From assembly GCF_001640805.2 (NCBI RefSeq), contig NC_066844.1, positions 4,900,277-4,964,276 of the forward strand: DNA of 64,000 bases. Reading direction: 5' to 3'. This document shows, in pieces, positions 44,910-55,500 of this stretch. The DNA is from Lates calcarifer (lineage: Eukaryota; Chordata; Actinopteri; Centropomidae). Both the position numbers and the translations under genes were made by a program. Position 1 is the first letter of the stretch. Every line of letters starts with the position of its first letter. The notes below the pieces were generated by a model, which was not told where the DNA came from, did no database searches, and saw only the letters and a list, made by a program, of their open reading frames with translations.

Positions 44910-45138
44910 TTAAAGCAACAAAAACTTTGCTGAGCAGCAGCGCCCTCTGCAGCCACGAGTGGTAATTAATTCTGTTTGGCTCAGAGTCCAACTGCATAGT
45001 CCCACAGTTTCCCACAATCCCCGGCTTCTGGAGCAGGAAGTGCTGTAGGCAGAGGCTCCATTCTCCTTATTAGTCGGTGAACCATGAAAATGATCCTGAA
45101 GCTGTTATAGTAAAATAGTTGCATACTGCTGCTTTTAA
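44910..45138. repeat. MITE-like element, family A, copy 2 (shorter)
   Basis: Starts TTAAAGCAACAAAAACTTTG and ends ACTGCTGCTTTTAA. Shares CCCCGGCTTCTGGAGCAGG, GCAGCCACGAGTGGTAAT and CATGAAAATGATCCT with 1186-1719 but lacks about 300 internal bases. Confidence 0.75.
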
Positions 45139-46084
45139 AGTGAAAGCATCTTGCTTTTTATACAGACCCTGATTTCATTCATAAAACACAAACTGAATAT
45201 TGGGTTTTGAACTTGACCAGGCCCAAACTTCAGTCAGATCTGGTCAGTTTCTTCTCCTTTTTCCTTCACTTTCTTCTCTGTCTGTCTCCCTTTCCTCTGA
45301 ATTTCTTCACACCACTATCATTAACTTCTTAATGAACTAAACTGCCTCTCCCCGCTCCACCTCTCCACCCACGAGCCCTCTGACGGCAGCCTACATTTCT
45401 CACTGAGGGAAACTCACCCTGGAAGGTGTTGTCAAGACGACTGCGTCTCTAACAATGACTGCGGCGGCACCGCGGCAACCAGAGACTCCAGTTTATTTGG
45501 GTTCATTAGCGCTGCAGGGTGGGGGGGCGGTGGTGGTGGTTGTAATGTCAAGAAGATGGAGAAGAGCTCCAGGCAACAAGCATGTTAACTACAGACAGAG
45601 TGTGTTTAGAAAAGTTTAAACCTGAAGTGACGGATAGATTGCTGACATTCACTTCATCAACACTGAGTCATTCCTGTGTGTCTGCAACCCTCAAACATCA
45701 GTGAAACCATTCAGCCCCGTCTCTTTAAACTCCTCTTTTCAGATGCTTGGATCTCTCCAAGAGGAACCCAGGCGGATTAGACCAGAAAATAGAAAAATGA
45801 TAATCCCTCAATTGAATTTCATCCCCCCCTTTTCAAAACACCTGATTATGTAAAGAGTATCTGCAAGTGTGTAAACCCTCTCCACTGTCACACAGAGATG
45901 CAGGAAGCTGTTTGGGATCGTATTAACACAAATAACCTGGAAAATGTTTGATTTCTTTTTTCCTCTCTCCACAGACACAAAGATCACATGTCAGGGAGAT
46001 GACGGTGCTGACGTTTGTTTCATTAGCAAATCAAACGCCACACTTTGAATTTGTTGTGACTCTTAAGCCTGTGGGAGGTCTGAA

Positions 46085-46087
<3 letters not shown>

Positions 46088-46116
<29 letters not shown>
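46088..46116. repeat. (GT)n microsatellite in the pth4 promoter
   Basis: About 14 GT units ending 10 bases before the TATA box of pth4. Confidence 0.93.
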
Positions 46117-46126
46117 CAGGGTTCTT

Positions 46127-46134
46127 TATAAAAA
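46127..46134 (+). promoter_or_regulatory. pth4: TATA box of pth4
   Basis: TATAAAAA within TTCTTTATAAAAAGGTC. It lies about 75 bases before a strong donor (CAAT|GTAAGT) at 46210, so transcription should start near 46155-46160. PTH-family genes are typically TATA-driven with a short non-coding first exon. Confidence 0.7.
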
Positions 46135-46156
46135 GGTCTGGAGGTCGAAGCTGAAG

Positions 46157-46210
46157 TCAGTTTAGTGTCTGATCGTTAGAGGAGCTGCTGCTGTCACCAA
46201 CAGGGACAAT
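46157..46210 (+). other. pth4: pth4 non-coding exon 1 (predicted)
   Basis: Predicted from the TATA box at 46127 and the donor GTAAGTACC after 46210. It has no ATG, so the first start codon of the spliced message is in exon 2. The start is an estimate; the 3' border is well supported. Confidence 0.6.
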
Positions 46211-47736
46211 GTAAGTACCACTTAAAGACCTAACCTCATCACCTAACAAAGCTAAAAGTGAAAAGAGTTTGTTTGTTTTTTTTTTCAACAAATTCTTATG
46301 TCAGTTTTTTATTTCTACATGTGTTTTGTGTGTCTGCCTCAAGTTACTCATGTTTAAATGTGTGAAACGAATAGTTCTGAGACACTTCCAGGAGACAGAG
46401 TGTGAAGTTCTACTTCTGTTTGGTGTATTTTATAATAGAAAACTGTAAATCTGGTCAGATTAGAATGAATTTTATTTAAAAAACACAGAATTAAGAAGAA
46501 GAACGTTTCCATTTCTATCCATGTAGTGGATCAGACACACAAAAAGGTCATTTAGCGTTATTCATGTTGCTGTTTCAGTGCATTTTTCTCTTCTGTTTTG
46601 AGCTGATGTCAGTATTTGTATCAATCTGTGTAATTTTTGTTGAGATATGGGAGGTGATCTATGGTTACCCATAACACCTTTCTCTGCAGAGACTCACAGA
46701 GGCAACAGCATCTCCTAAAAATGCTGTCTCTATACAAGTTAAGTTCAACAACAAATACAGTTTACATGAGCAGATTACATCATCTTTAATAATGTAGATA
46801 CATTATTCATTTATTTTTTCAGCAAATTGCGAATACGTCTTGTCATCTTCACAGACGATGTAACTGTTTTCAACTAAAATATCTGATGTTGAAGTGAAAT
46901 ATCCACTTAATGTAGCTACAGTATTAATTGACACTTTTATGGTTATGTTCTTTTGCTGCCTAAATCTAACCACAGACACAACTGTGGATACAAATCCTGG
47001 TCTCTGGTGTTACAGCCGTGTAGTCTTCCACCGTGATCACCTCACATTAGGGGCTGCTGTTAATAAATGTAATAGGTTACACAGTTATAGGTGTGAAGCT
47101 CTTTAAAAAGCTGCATGGATGAAAATGTAAAGTTTTTTAAAGCATTTTAAGGTTTTACTACCTGACAACTTCATTTTTTTGATGTTTTGATTATTTATTT
47201 TTTCATGTACTGTTGCACTTTGAGATTAACCTTCTGTAATTGTTAATTACTTTGAGATGTTTATCTGGTTAATCACACCTGTTGTTATAGAGCCTTTGGG
47301 TGTGGTTTCCAAGATCTGTCTGGCATTAAATGTTTCTGACCACTCTGAAGTTTTCCAACAGTAAAAATGGAATAAAAGTGGAATCTGAACATTGTGTTTT
47401 TCACGTCATGAAATATGCATTATAAGGAGCTCCTGTTTAGAGGCAGTAAAACTCATATTTTATGTTTTGTATATTATTATTAAGTGAGTAATCGAACTCA
47501 GTGGTTCCCAACCTGAGGGTCCACAGAGGTTGCAAGACAAATCTGACGGCTCACAAGAAAAAGTATTTGCTCTTTTCTTGTGAATTCATTAATGATTTCA
47601 CTTCACCTCAAAACTTAAACTGGTAGATCTATTCAACCAGTACTGAGGATTCCCCATTAGACATGTCTTCATTTTAAGGGGTCACAAGCTAAAACAGTTA
47701 GAGTTTTGATGTGAGTTTCTTGCTGTTTTCTTACAG
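46211..47736 (+). other. pth4 intron 1
   Basis: A 1.5-kb AT-rich intron. I see no repeat family or exon in it. Confidence 0.55.
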
Positions 47737-47739
47737 AAG

Positions 47740-47825
47740 ATGCAGATGTCCCACAGACCTGTGCAGTGGCTCGCTGTCATGTTTCTTGTCATCCTTACAA
47801 CAGGCCAGTGTCAGCAGAACGAGAG
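47740..47825 (+). CDS. pth4: pth4 exon 2: signal peptide and start of pro-region
   Basis: Starts MQMSHRPVQWLAVMFLVILT and ends TGQCQQNE plus two bases of Ser. The first ATG has A at -3; an alternative in-frame ATG is two codons on (47746). Splitting the pro-region just before the dibasic site is the usual PTH-family gene structure. Donor GTGAGA. Confidence 0.85.
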
Positions 47826-48207
47826 GTGAGACGACTGTTCCTGCCTCATTTCAACTCTGTATTTGCATAAAATCCTGAATGTTGATTGATCTGTAAGGAC
47901 TGATCTTTACAGATCCTTCCTGTCTCCTCCTCTCAGCCGCCGAGCTGTGACCGAACACCAGCTGATGCACGACCGTGGCCGAAACATCCAGAGTCTCAAG
48001 AGGCTCATCTGGCTGTCCAGCGCCATCGAGGGTCTCCACACTGCCCAGACCCGCTCCACTGCTCTTGACCCCACAAAGGTCCTGAACCTGGCTCTGAATC
48101 CGGCGCTGGTCCCTGCTGCAGAGAGCCCCCAGTCTGCCCGGGTCCAGAGCCTCCTGAGAGACTTCTTTAATCCCTACCTGACTCAACTGTCAGACAGAGA
48201 GCCCTAA
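47740..48207 (+). CDS. pth4: Parathyroid-hormone-family peptide precursor, PTH4/PTH-L type
   Basis: Secreted peptide hormone acting on PTH receptors; family members regulate calcium, phosphate and bone. Coding exons are 47740-47825 (ATG in exon 2, which starts at 47737) and 47937-48207, giving 118 residues. Residues 1-24 are a signal peptide (WLAVMFLVILTTGQC), followed by QQNESRR and a dibasic cleavage site. The predicted hormone of 87 residues starts AVTEHQLMHDRGRNIQSLKR and continues LIWLSSAIEGLHTAQTR. A1-V2, E4, H5, D10 and TA after H32 resemble PTHrP; W23-L24 resembles PTH. The coding part lacks the lysine/arginine-rich region of PTHrP. This blend and the short length fit teleost PTH4 (PTH-L) rather than PTH1 or PTHrP; the symbol comes from family knowledge. 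AATAAA lies 78 bases past the stop. Frame and splice sites are intact. Confidence 0.85.
47937..48207 (+). CDS. pth4: pth4 exon 3: cleavage site and mature hormone
   Basis: Starts (S)RRAVTEHQLMHDRG after CTCTCAG and ends LTQLSDREP with TAA at 48205-48207. The whole hormone and its C-terminal extension lie in this exon. No second dibasic site follows the active region, so one long peptide is expected. Confidence 0.88.
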
Positions 48208-48284
48208 CACCACACTGAGGCACAGAAATGAGGCCACTGTACACAGACAGAAAAATAAATATTAATTGTGTCCATTCTTTTAAC

Positions 48285-48290
48285 AATAAA
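48285..48290 (+). terminator. pth4: pth4 polyadenylation signal
   Basis: AATAAA 78 bases after the stop codon; a related AAATAAATA occurs at about 48253. The short 3' UTR fits a small hormone gene. Confidence 0.65.
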
Positions 48291-48309
48291 ACACTTAAAG
48301 CACAACAAC

Positions 48310-50394
48310 AAATCATCTATAGAAGCAAGACATCCACTTTCCTGTGACCCTGAGCTGCCTGAAGGTAGTTTATCTTTGATTGCTTTGATAATATTTTTTT
48401 CCTGTTAAACACAGCAAAACCAAAACATGACTGAAATGGTGTATTTTTAGGTATTTCTGGTGTATTTTTATGTGCAAAACGCTGTTGATCTTTCACACAA
48501 AAACTAAAATTTGAATTGCTTGAATTAATTCTATGTACTACTAAGACAAATTCAAGCCTTTGCCGTTTCCAGTGTGTACTGTGTTTTTAAATGCAGAAGG
48601 TATTACTCTAGCTCCTTGTCATCACACCACCAGACTACAATGGTATCGTACACACAGACTGCATCTCTTTCTTTAAAGGTGCTATATGTGAGTTTTTGCT
48701 ATCGCTACATAGCTAATGTTAGCATTTACTTACCAGTTTAGAAGAAATGTGGTGAGTTCAGCATCATTATTCCTTTACTTGCCAAGAGCTGTCTCTAGGG
48801 GTGAAAAGCAACATTTGTGTTAACTCTTGCTTTTATTTCTATCTATCTTTTCTGCTACTGAAGTTAGCATGCTAACCAGCTCACCACTTTGTGATAGTGA
48901 GTCACTGTAGCATCCAGTCTGTCCTCAGCTCAACACGAGAGGATGAAGTAGTGCTGCTTAGAGGACGTATTTTAACCTCTTGTTTGGTAATCACAACAAT
49001 GGCTGAAGCTCTTGTAAACAGCTGTTTATGCTAATGTTAGTCATGTAGTGATAGCAAAACTTACATATAGCACCTTTAAGCCTGTCTCCCAATAATTACA
49101 TCAATATACTTTTAATGTGCATCATACCCATATGTCTCTAGAGAAATGTAATACCTCTGAATTAATTTTTGTAGCATCATAAGGAAACTTTTAAATCAAT
49201 GATTCTGCAGAGACAGAGGTTAGAGACAGACCAATGTCAATCCATAACCAATGTTTTTCTGTTGTCTAAAGCTAACGACACACGTGACTCGGGATGTGGG
49301 TGGTACAGGAGCGCAGCAGTTCCTTCCTTAACTCGAACAAAACAAAACAAAAAAACCATTGCCCTGAACATAAAGTAAAAACCCCATCAGCTCCTGTCAT
49401 ATATGGATATCTGGGTGCTGTGCTGAGATAAGAGTTGAAAAAATCCAGACATGTCCTTTACAGCTGCAGCTGCCACAGCTGGGGGGACTGATGCAGTTGT
49501 GTGTATGAGATGAACGAAAGAAGGAAAATAATACACAGTATGAATCCTTTTGATCTCAGTATTTGTGTCATCACCATGTGGTCTTATGCAACTTTACACA
49601 GCTTTCAGCATGTCTTAAAATGTGCATGCTCATCAATTACTATTACTACTTTACAGGTTTACACTATTTTTCTCTTGGCTGCAGTTATAACTTTGCTTAA
49701 TGTATGATCACATCTATGTGTAACAGAGTCTGTGTACTTGTTACAGCTGTTTCTTCAGTACAGGTATTTGTTTTCAGAACCTATAAAAGAAAAGAGTACT
49801 GTACTACTTGTTATTAGTAGCGACTGAATTGTGTATACTCCTCTAGTAGTACAGTCTGAACTTATAGACTGAAAGACCCTCACTGTATGGAATGACATTT
49901 ATGAATTTCATGTGTCTGATTAATTATCTCTGTGCATGTATAAAGAGATTTGTGGTTGTAAACAATGATTGAATGCCTGTAATTTTATCTTGTGAAAATT
50001 TATATTAAACTTTGTGGATGCATGAATGTAATTTGTGTTTGTTCAGCAACTTCCTGCTTAAATTTGGCAACATTTTTGTTAACTAACTGACTGTTTGCTA
50101 AACCCCGTCAAAATGGACTTGAAAACTTTAAGGTTTGCACTCCAAGCTTGCTTGCAACTCACTGAAATTTCATTTTATTGCGCAACCTGCACATAAATGA
50201 CACTATTTATTACTATATCAAGATTATTGCTGGTTTTTAAAAGCTTCTGTTTTTATTCCATTAATGATTAAATTGGGTTTTTTTTAACCCCTCCCTCCTT
50301 CACTGTCTCCATGTGACAATATAGGCCTTTGACTTGAGGTGGACGATGTCTCCTCGAGCTCCCTGCCTGTGAGACTGACCTGAGGGCACAAAAT
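48310..50394. other. Intergenic region between pth4 and cept1
   Basis: Contains the complete repeat at 48673-49079. The remaining sequence has no recognisable gene on either strand. Confidence 0.6.
48673..49079. repeat. MITE-like element, family C, complete copy
   Basis: About 407 bases with long terminal inverted repeats. The left end is TTAAAGGTGCTATATGTGAG then TTTTTGCTATCGCTACATAG; the right end read inverted is TTAAAGGTGCTATATGTAAG then TTTTGCTATCACTACATG. TTAA is at both ends. No transposase is inside. A half-copy is at 9759-9957. Confidence 0.88.
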
Positions 50395-50636
50395 TCGTGG
50401 TAACACAAGACAGTATCGCGAGATTTCCGTGACGGCTAACGTTAACTAGCTTGCTGTGTCAACCACAGTTACACCGGTCGCGGTGATCCACCTACAGCTG
50501 CAAACTTGCCTCCGGTATTTTATTTCTTAACGGGAAAATTAAAAACTAACCACCCACGGAGAGGTGCTGTCTGTCGGCTTGAAGCGCCGTCACCGCCCCT
50601 GGGACTGTCCGCGGCTCTCGTCCTTTAATCGGCCAG
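50395..50636 (+). promoter_or_regulatory. cept1: cept1 CpG-rich promoter and non-coding exon 1
   Basis: A GC- and CpG-enriched segment containing TCGCGAGA (50416-50423), close to the palindromic TCTCGCGAGA element of TATA-less housekeeping promoters, and ending in a donor CCAG|GTCAGT at 50636/50637. No coding start is seen, so exon 1 is presumed 5' UTR. The exact transcription start is not visible. Confidence 0.6.
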
Positions 50637-52207
50637 GTCAGTCGGTTGTTACATCCGTCAGTTCCCTGGGTTAGCTAGTCAGGCTAGCTCAGGCTAGCGC
50701 GCAGGGAGGTGTCAATACTGGTGTAGTCTTATTTAAATCAAGAGTACGTGTTATATCCTCAACAATATAAGTATGAGGAAGTGAGAACAAGCCAACAGAA
50801 CAAGTTACAACCAGCCCAGTTAATGTTTATCTTCAGCAGCAGCAATATTAATGTGAAGTTAGCTAACAGCGAGATTGCTAGGCAGCGTTAGCAAACCGCC
50901 GAGGCAGGTCGGTAGAGGCTTGTCAGTGGTTCAAGTGTCGGTGACTGTCACAAGAAGTAGTTTTGTAACACAGACACGGTTTGAGAAGAAGTGGATGTTT
51001 CACACTGTCTTTGATCTCTACAGAGTCAGCCGAGTAATCGGTCCTGTTAACGGCATGTCCGCAGAGAACGATGTGCAGCATGACAGAGATGTACGGTAGC
51101 TCGAGCAGACATTTGGTGGCAACACACTCCTCATGTTCTCATGTAATCAACAACACTAACAACAACACATGAGGCAATAACACGTGTGATCGTCCAGGGC
51201 AGATTCTGGTCATTTTGGTGCCTGAGGGCAGAGGACTGCTCCTTTCATATATTATACTAACTGTAATCTATCAGGGACACGTTTTCATCCACATGGGTCT
51301 CAGCAGGTCTTGAGAGGTCTTAAAAAGCATTGAAATCATGTAGAAAAGGCGTTTAAAAGTATTTAATTTAAATGATAAAAGTCGGTAATATTTTCTCTTG
51401 CCTGTCACAGGTGGTAATGTTAGTTACAAAGTGTGTTTTATTTGATTACTGGCTGTTGGGAGACGTTATTAACCCATAAAGTAAAAGTGAAACTGGTTCA
51501 GTTAGCACGATCAGACCTGTAGCACACCGTCACCTCTGGTAGCTTCAGCATCTTGTAAAGGGCAACTGCCAATTTTAGCACAAAATTTAAGTGATTTTAT
51601 CAAGTCATTGTTACACACAACTGCAAGCAATGAAAATTGTGATAAAGTAATAAATATTTCTCAACCATATCATCTCTTTTTTCATATTTTGGACTATGAT
51701 TGTGAGGAAAGTATTGAATTGCATTGTCTGTGGTACAGAGGTCTCAAAAAGTCTAAAATGTAATTTTCTGAACCCTGCAGAAAACCTGCTGGCTGGTGGC
51801 CTTGCTACAAATCTTAACTTGGTTATGATGTCTGGTTATGACATGGAACATGAGTAATCTAGTTATTCATCCTTTGTGTCTTTGACGCCTCCACATCCCA
51901 CACAGTATCTGTTGTCTCTGTGTTGAGGTGCAGGTATTATCACTGAATATCCTGGTTGTGTTTTAAGATTAAGTATTTATTCAAATTCGATGTAGTACAC
52001 AGTTTACTGCCAGATTAAGGTCTAGACAGGATCACTTGATCGTGGTGCAGGTGTGGTTCAACTGCGAAACTGGATTTATAGCTTTAGAGCTAAGCTTAAA
52101 AATTCCTGGCAAACCTACTCAAGCAGGCCATGGGTTATGTGAGGCTGTTTGTATATATTGTGATACTTTCACAGGGTAGTATTTTGATTTTGATTTCAAT
52201 TTTGCAG
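50637..52207 (+). other. cept1 intron 1
   Basis: A 1.6-kb intron before the first coding exon. It contains a possible old repeat (51298-51790) rich in GGTCTTAAAAAGCATTG, related to the relic around 15648. Confidence 0.55.
51298..51790. repeat. Possible DNA-transposon relic, family F
   Basis: Begins CAGCAGGTCTTGAGAGGTCT then TAAAAAGCATTGAAATC, and ends GGTCTCAAAAAGTCTAAAAT and CTGAACCCTGCAGAAAACC. These resemble the ends of a common teleost element. The limits are uncertain. Confidence 0.45.
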
Positions 52208-52319
52208 GTATCATCCAGCCTCATCCAGCCCCACTGTGGATCTTTAGCCCCTCCGTCAGGACAGTGGCAGAGGCAGAGGCAGAGCCATCGGGGACCAGAC
52301 CAGCAGGCACCAGGGCTCC

Positions 52320-52510
52320 ATGAGCGCGACGGGGCAGCAGCAAGGGGGGGCCTGCGTTCTCGCCGAGGCCTTGGCCGGGACAAAGGACCCTGGGCAGGGC
52401 ATGAGCATGGAGGCGGCCTGCTGGCTTGCCCCCGGAGTGCTGCGCAGGCTGATTGAGCTGCCCTCACCCCCCCTGTCCAGACACCAGCTCAAGAGACTGG
52501 AGGAGCACAG
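52320..52510 (+). CDS. cept1: cept1 first coding exon
   Basis: Exon begins at 52208 after TTTTGCAG. Coding starts [20 protein letters not shown]; from residue 46 it reads [19 protein letters not shown], strongly conserved. The first 45 residues are not conserved with human CEPT1, so the true start could be the ATG at residue 28 or 30 (MSMEAACW). Confidence 0.88.
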
Positions 52511-55500
52511 GTAATTCTGTGTAGACAGGCAGGGTTGATGTTGAGGCAAACATCTAATTTTTGTTCTTTTTTCTGACCCACATTGCATTTGTTGTTAAAA
52601 TTGTGACTATTATCCCTGACTTAAACTCCAGGTCTTTATTTGTGGTTTACAAAGTTTCAAACAAGACATCAGTGTACCAAATATTATCACAAAGGTAACT
52701 TGTTTCTCCATGAACTGAATCAAATGAAACAATGCCGTTGTTTGTTGCTGCAATCCTCCCAGAGTTCACTTCAGTTCAGTTTTGTTTATATAGCACTATG
52801 TCATAATATAGATGATCTCAAGGCAATTTACAGAGTAAGGTCAAGACTGTATAATACAGGAAAAAAAACAGCAGTTTCCACAATGAGCTCGCAGTATGAG
52901 ACAGTAGAGAGGAAAAAGTCCCTTTTAACAGGAAGAAACATCTGACAGATCTGGTCATCTGCCTCGACCGGGGGGGGGGCAGGAACAGCTGTATATATTG
53001 TTGCATTCAAGTACTGCCAGACTGCGAATTATAATGATAATAATAATAGTCATACTTATAGATGTAATAATAACAGCAGTGCTCAATAAGCTTTGAGAAA
53101 TTTTAGAAGCAGTGAAACTATTGCATACATCAGAGCGTTGACCTTTCAGCTATTAAATGTCCTGCTCACTATGCATCAACAACTAAACATATATGACTGT
53201 TAAATAGTATCTGTTGGCTGTAATTTAGATATGAGAGCTGAGATGATAAAATTCAAAAATCGCTGGTGTATCAGGTCTGATGTTGTTTTTATATTGGACT
53301 GACAGTTCTGCTCTGTAGCTGTTACTGTTAGCTAACGTTAGCTCCACAGACAAACAGGACAGACAGAGGTAGCAGCTCTGCAACCAGGAGGTTTTAAGCT
53401 TAAAATGATAATACAACGTGATTAAAAGTTTAACAGGAGATCGTGTCATTAATACTCAACAACTGCAGAGCTACCTGTTACCTGTCTGAACCTGATGTGA
53501 AGTGAATCAGCTCAATTATTTTCATAGAAAAAGACCTGCTCATCTGTTGACCTTTTCTGGAACAGCAAAGAGACACATCTCATCATAATTATTCTTCTTT
53601 AATGAAACCATCTTTTGCCAAGTGTAATTGTATCGGCCGCGTCTTGCTGGGAGCAGATTAACCAGATGACAGCCAAGATTTATTTTTTGTTCTTATGCTA
53701 ATGTACAGCATTAACCTCAATTATCTACTGCTGAGTAAATTTGATGTCATCTGTTTTTATTGTAGCTGATAAAATCAGTGTTTGCCTAATTTAAACTGTT
53801 ACTTGTTACAGCTTATTCAGACTCTGTTTATTGTGAAAGAAATGCTTTAAATTTCACCCTTTAATATCAGAGTTTCAATATAAATAACAATAATTGTGCA
53901 GTCCTAATGGAAGCCAGTAAACAGCCATGACAGTCATGATGACAGGGTGAACTAATTCTGGTCCGTCCTGGGTGGAGAGTTAAAGTCTTCAGGTCCTCAC
54001 ATGGTTGTTGTCTGTCCCTGCAGGTACAGCAGTGCTGGTCGTTCGCTGCTTGAGCCTCTGATGCAGCGTTACTGGGAATGGCTGGTGGGACGAGTCCCCT
54101 CCTGGATCGCCCCCAACCTTATCACCATCATCGGCCTGGCCACCAATGTCTTCACCACCCTCGTGCTTGTCTACTACTGCCCGACTGCCACTGAACAGGT
54201 GAGTCGTCAATGTGAAACAACTTTGTACTTTATACTGTCTTCACTTTAAATCATATATAACTGTCAACACAAACACTGTTTTCATTCATTAATTGGCCTC
54301 AGTTTGCTGTTTTTTTACTTCCTGTAGATGTATCACATCAAAAGTTTACCAGGAAGAGGAGAGTTTATTCTCTTTGAGCATTTTAGAATTTATTGATGTA
54401 TGAAAACAGTGTTAGTGTTAAAAATGTAGAAATGCACAATGAACTGAATTTATCAAGACAAAAGATTAAAAAGGAGCAGATCAGAGAACAGGGAGACCTC
54501 TTACTACAGTATGGTGAAATATACGTAAATTAAATAAAGAGAATTAGAAATAAAAGCATGGTTCTAATATAAGCATCTTTCAGATACAGCCTGCCAAATG
54601 AGAATATATATAATATAAAATATGTTCAGCTAAACCATTCGTTTATCATGTACCCCCACTGGTAACTATCCATGTAGAGAGTTTTGGTTTCATGTGTTGA
54701 GCAATAAAGGTGAGTGGATTTTCAGTTGTGGGGCTCAAAGCACTGGAAACATTAGACACAACTTCCTGGTTACTCTGGATAATCCACATACCAGACTGTC
54801 AGCAGTTTATGTTGGAGCTGCTGTAAACCTGAGAAGCTGTCCCCATGAAAACTGTCTCATATGATACTTGTGTGAAAAACACAGCCCTTCAATAAACCCT
54901 CTGAAACCTAATTATTTTCTATTTATTTCCGCTGTGAAATTTGCTTATTGACCCCTGCTCCATATGAATGTGTGTTTATGTTGTTTCAGGCTCCTCTCTG
55001 GGCATACCTGTTGTGTGCTGTGGGTCTGTTTATTTACCAGTCACTGGACGCCATTGATGGGAAGCAGGCCAGACGCACCAATAGCAGCTCTCCGCTGGGC
55101 GAGCTGTTCGACCACGGCTGCGACTCCCTCTCCACAGGTTCGTTTGCTTCCTGTTTGACTCCACTCAGTAAATCTGAAGTCGTCTTAAAACTAACTGTGT
55201 TGTGGTATGATTGTTCCCTGTAGTGTTCGTGGTGTTGGGAACCAGTATAGCCGTGCAACTGGGCACCAACCCGGACTGGATGTTCTTCTGCTGCTTCGCT
55301 GGGATGTTTATGTTCTACTGTGCCCACTGGCAAACATACGTGTCGGGAACGCTGCGGTTTGGCATGTGAGTCGACAGAAGCTGCTTGATTTTTTTGTTTG
55401 TCTGTTTGTTTAAAAGCAAGAAGATGATTTTAAGCCATTTTTCTATTAAGTACGCTCATCTCATAGATTACAGAACGCCGTTAGCAGGTCTGAGTGGTGT

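Larger units (their letters stand above)
42000..46087. other. Intergenic region between atp2b4 and pth4
   Basis: No gene was recognised. It contains a family B repeat (42152-42370), a family A repeat (44910-45138) and an AT-rich patch at 44000-44230 that may be another old repeat. The last 600 bases are the likely upstream control region of pth4. Confidence 0.6.
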
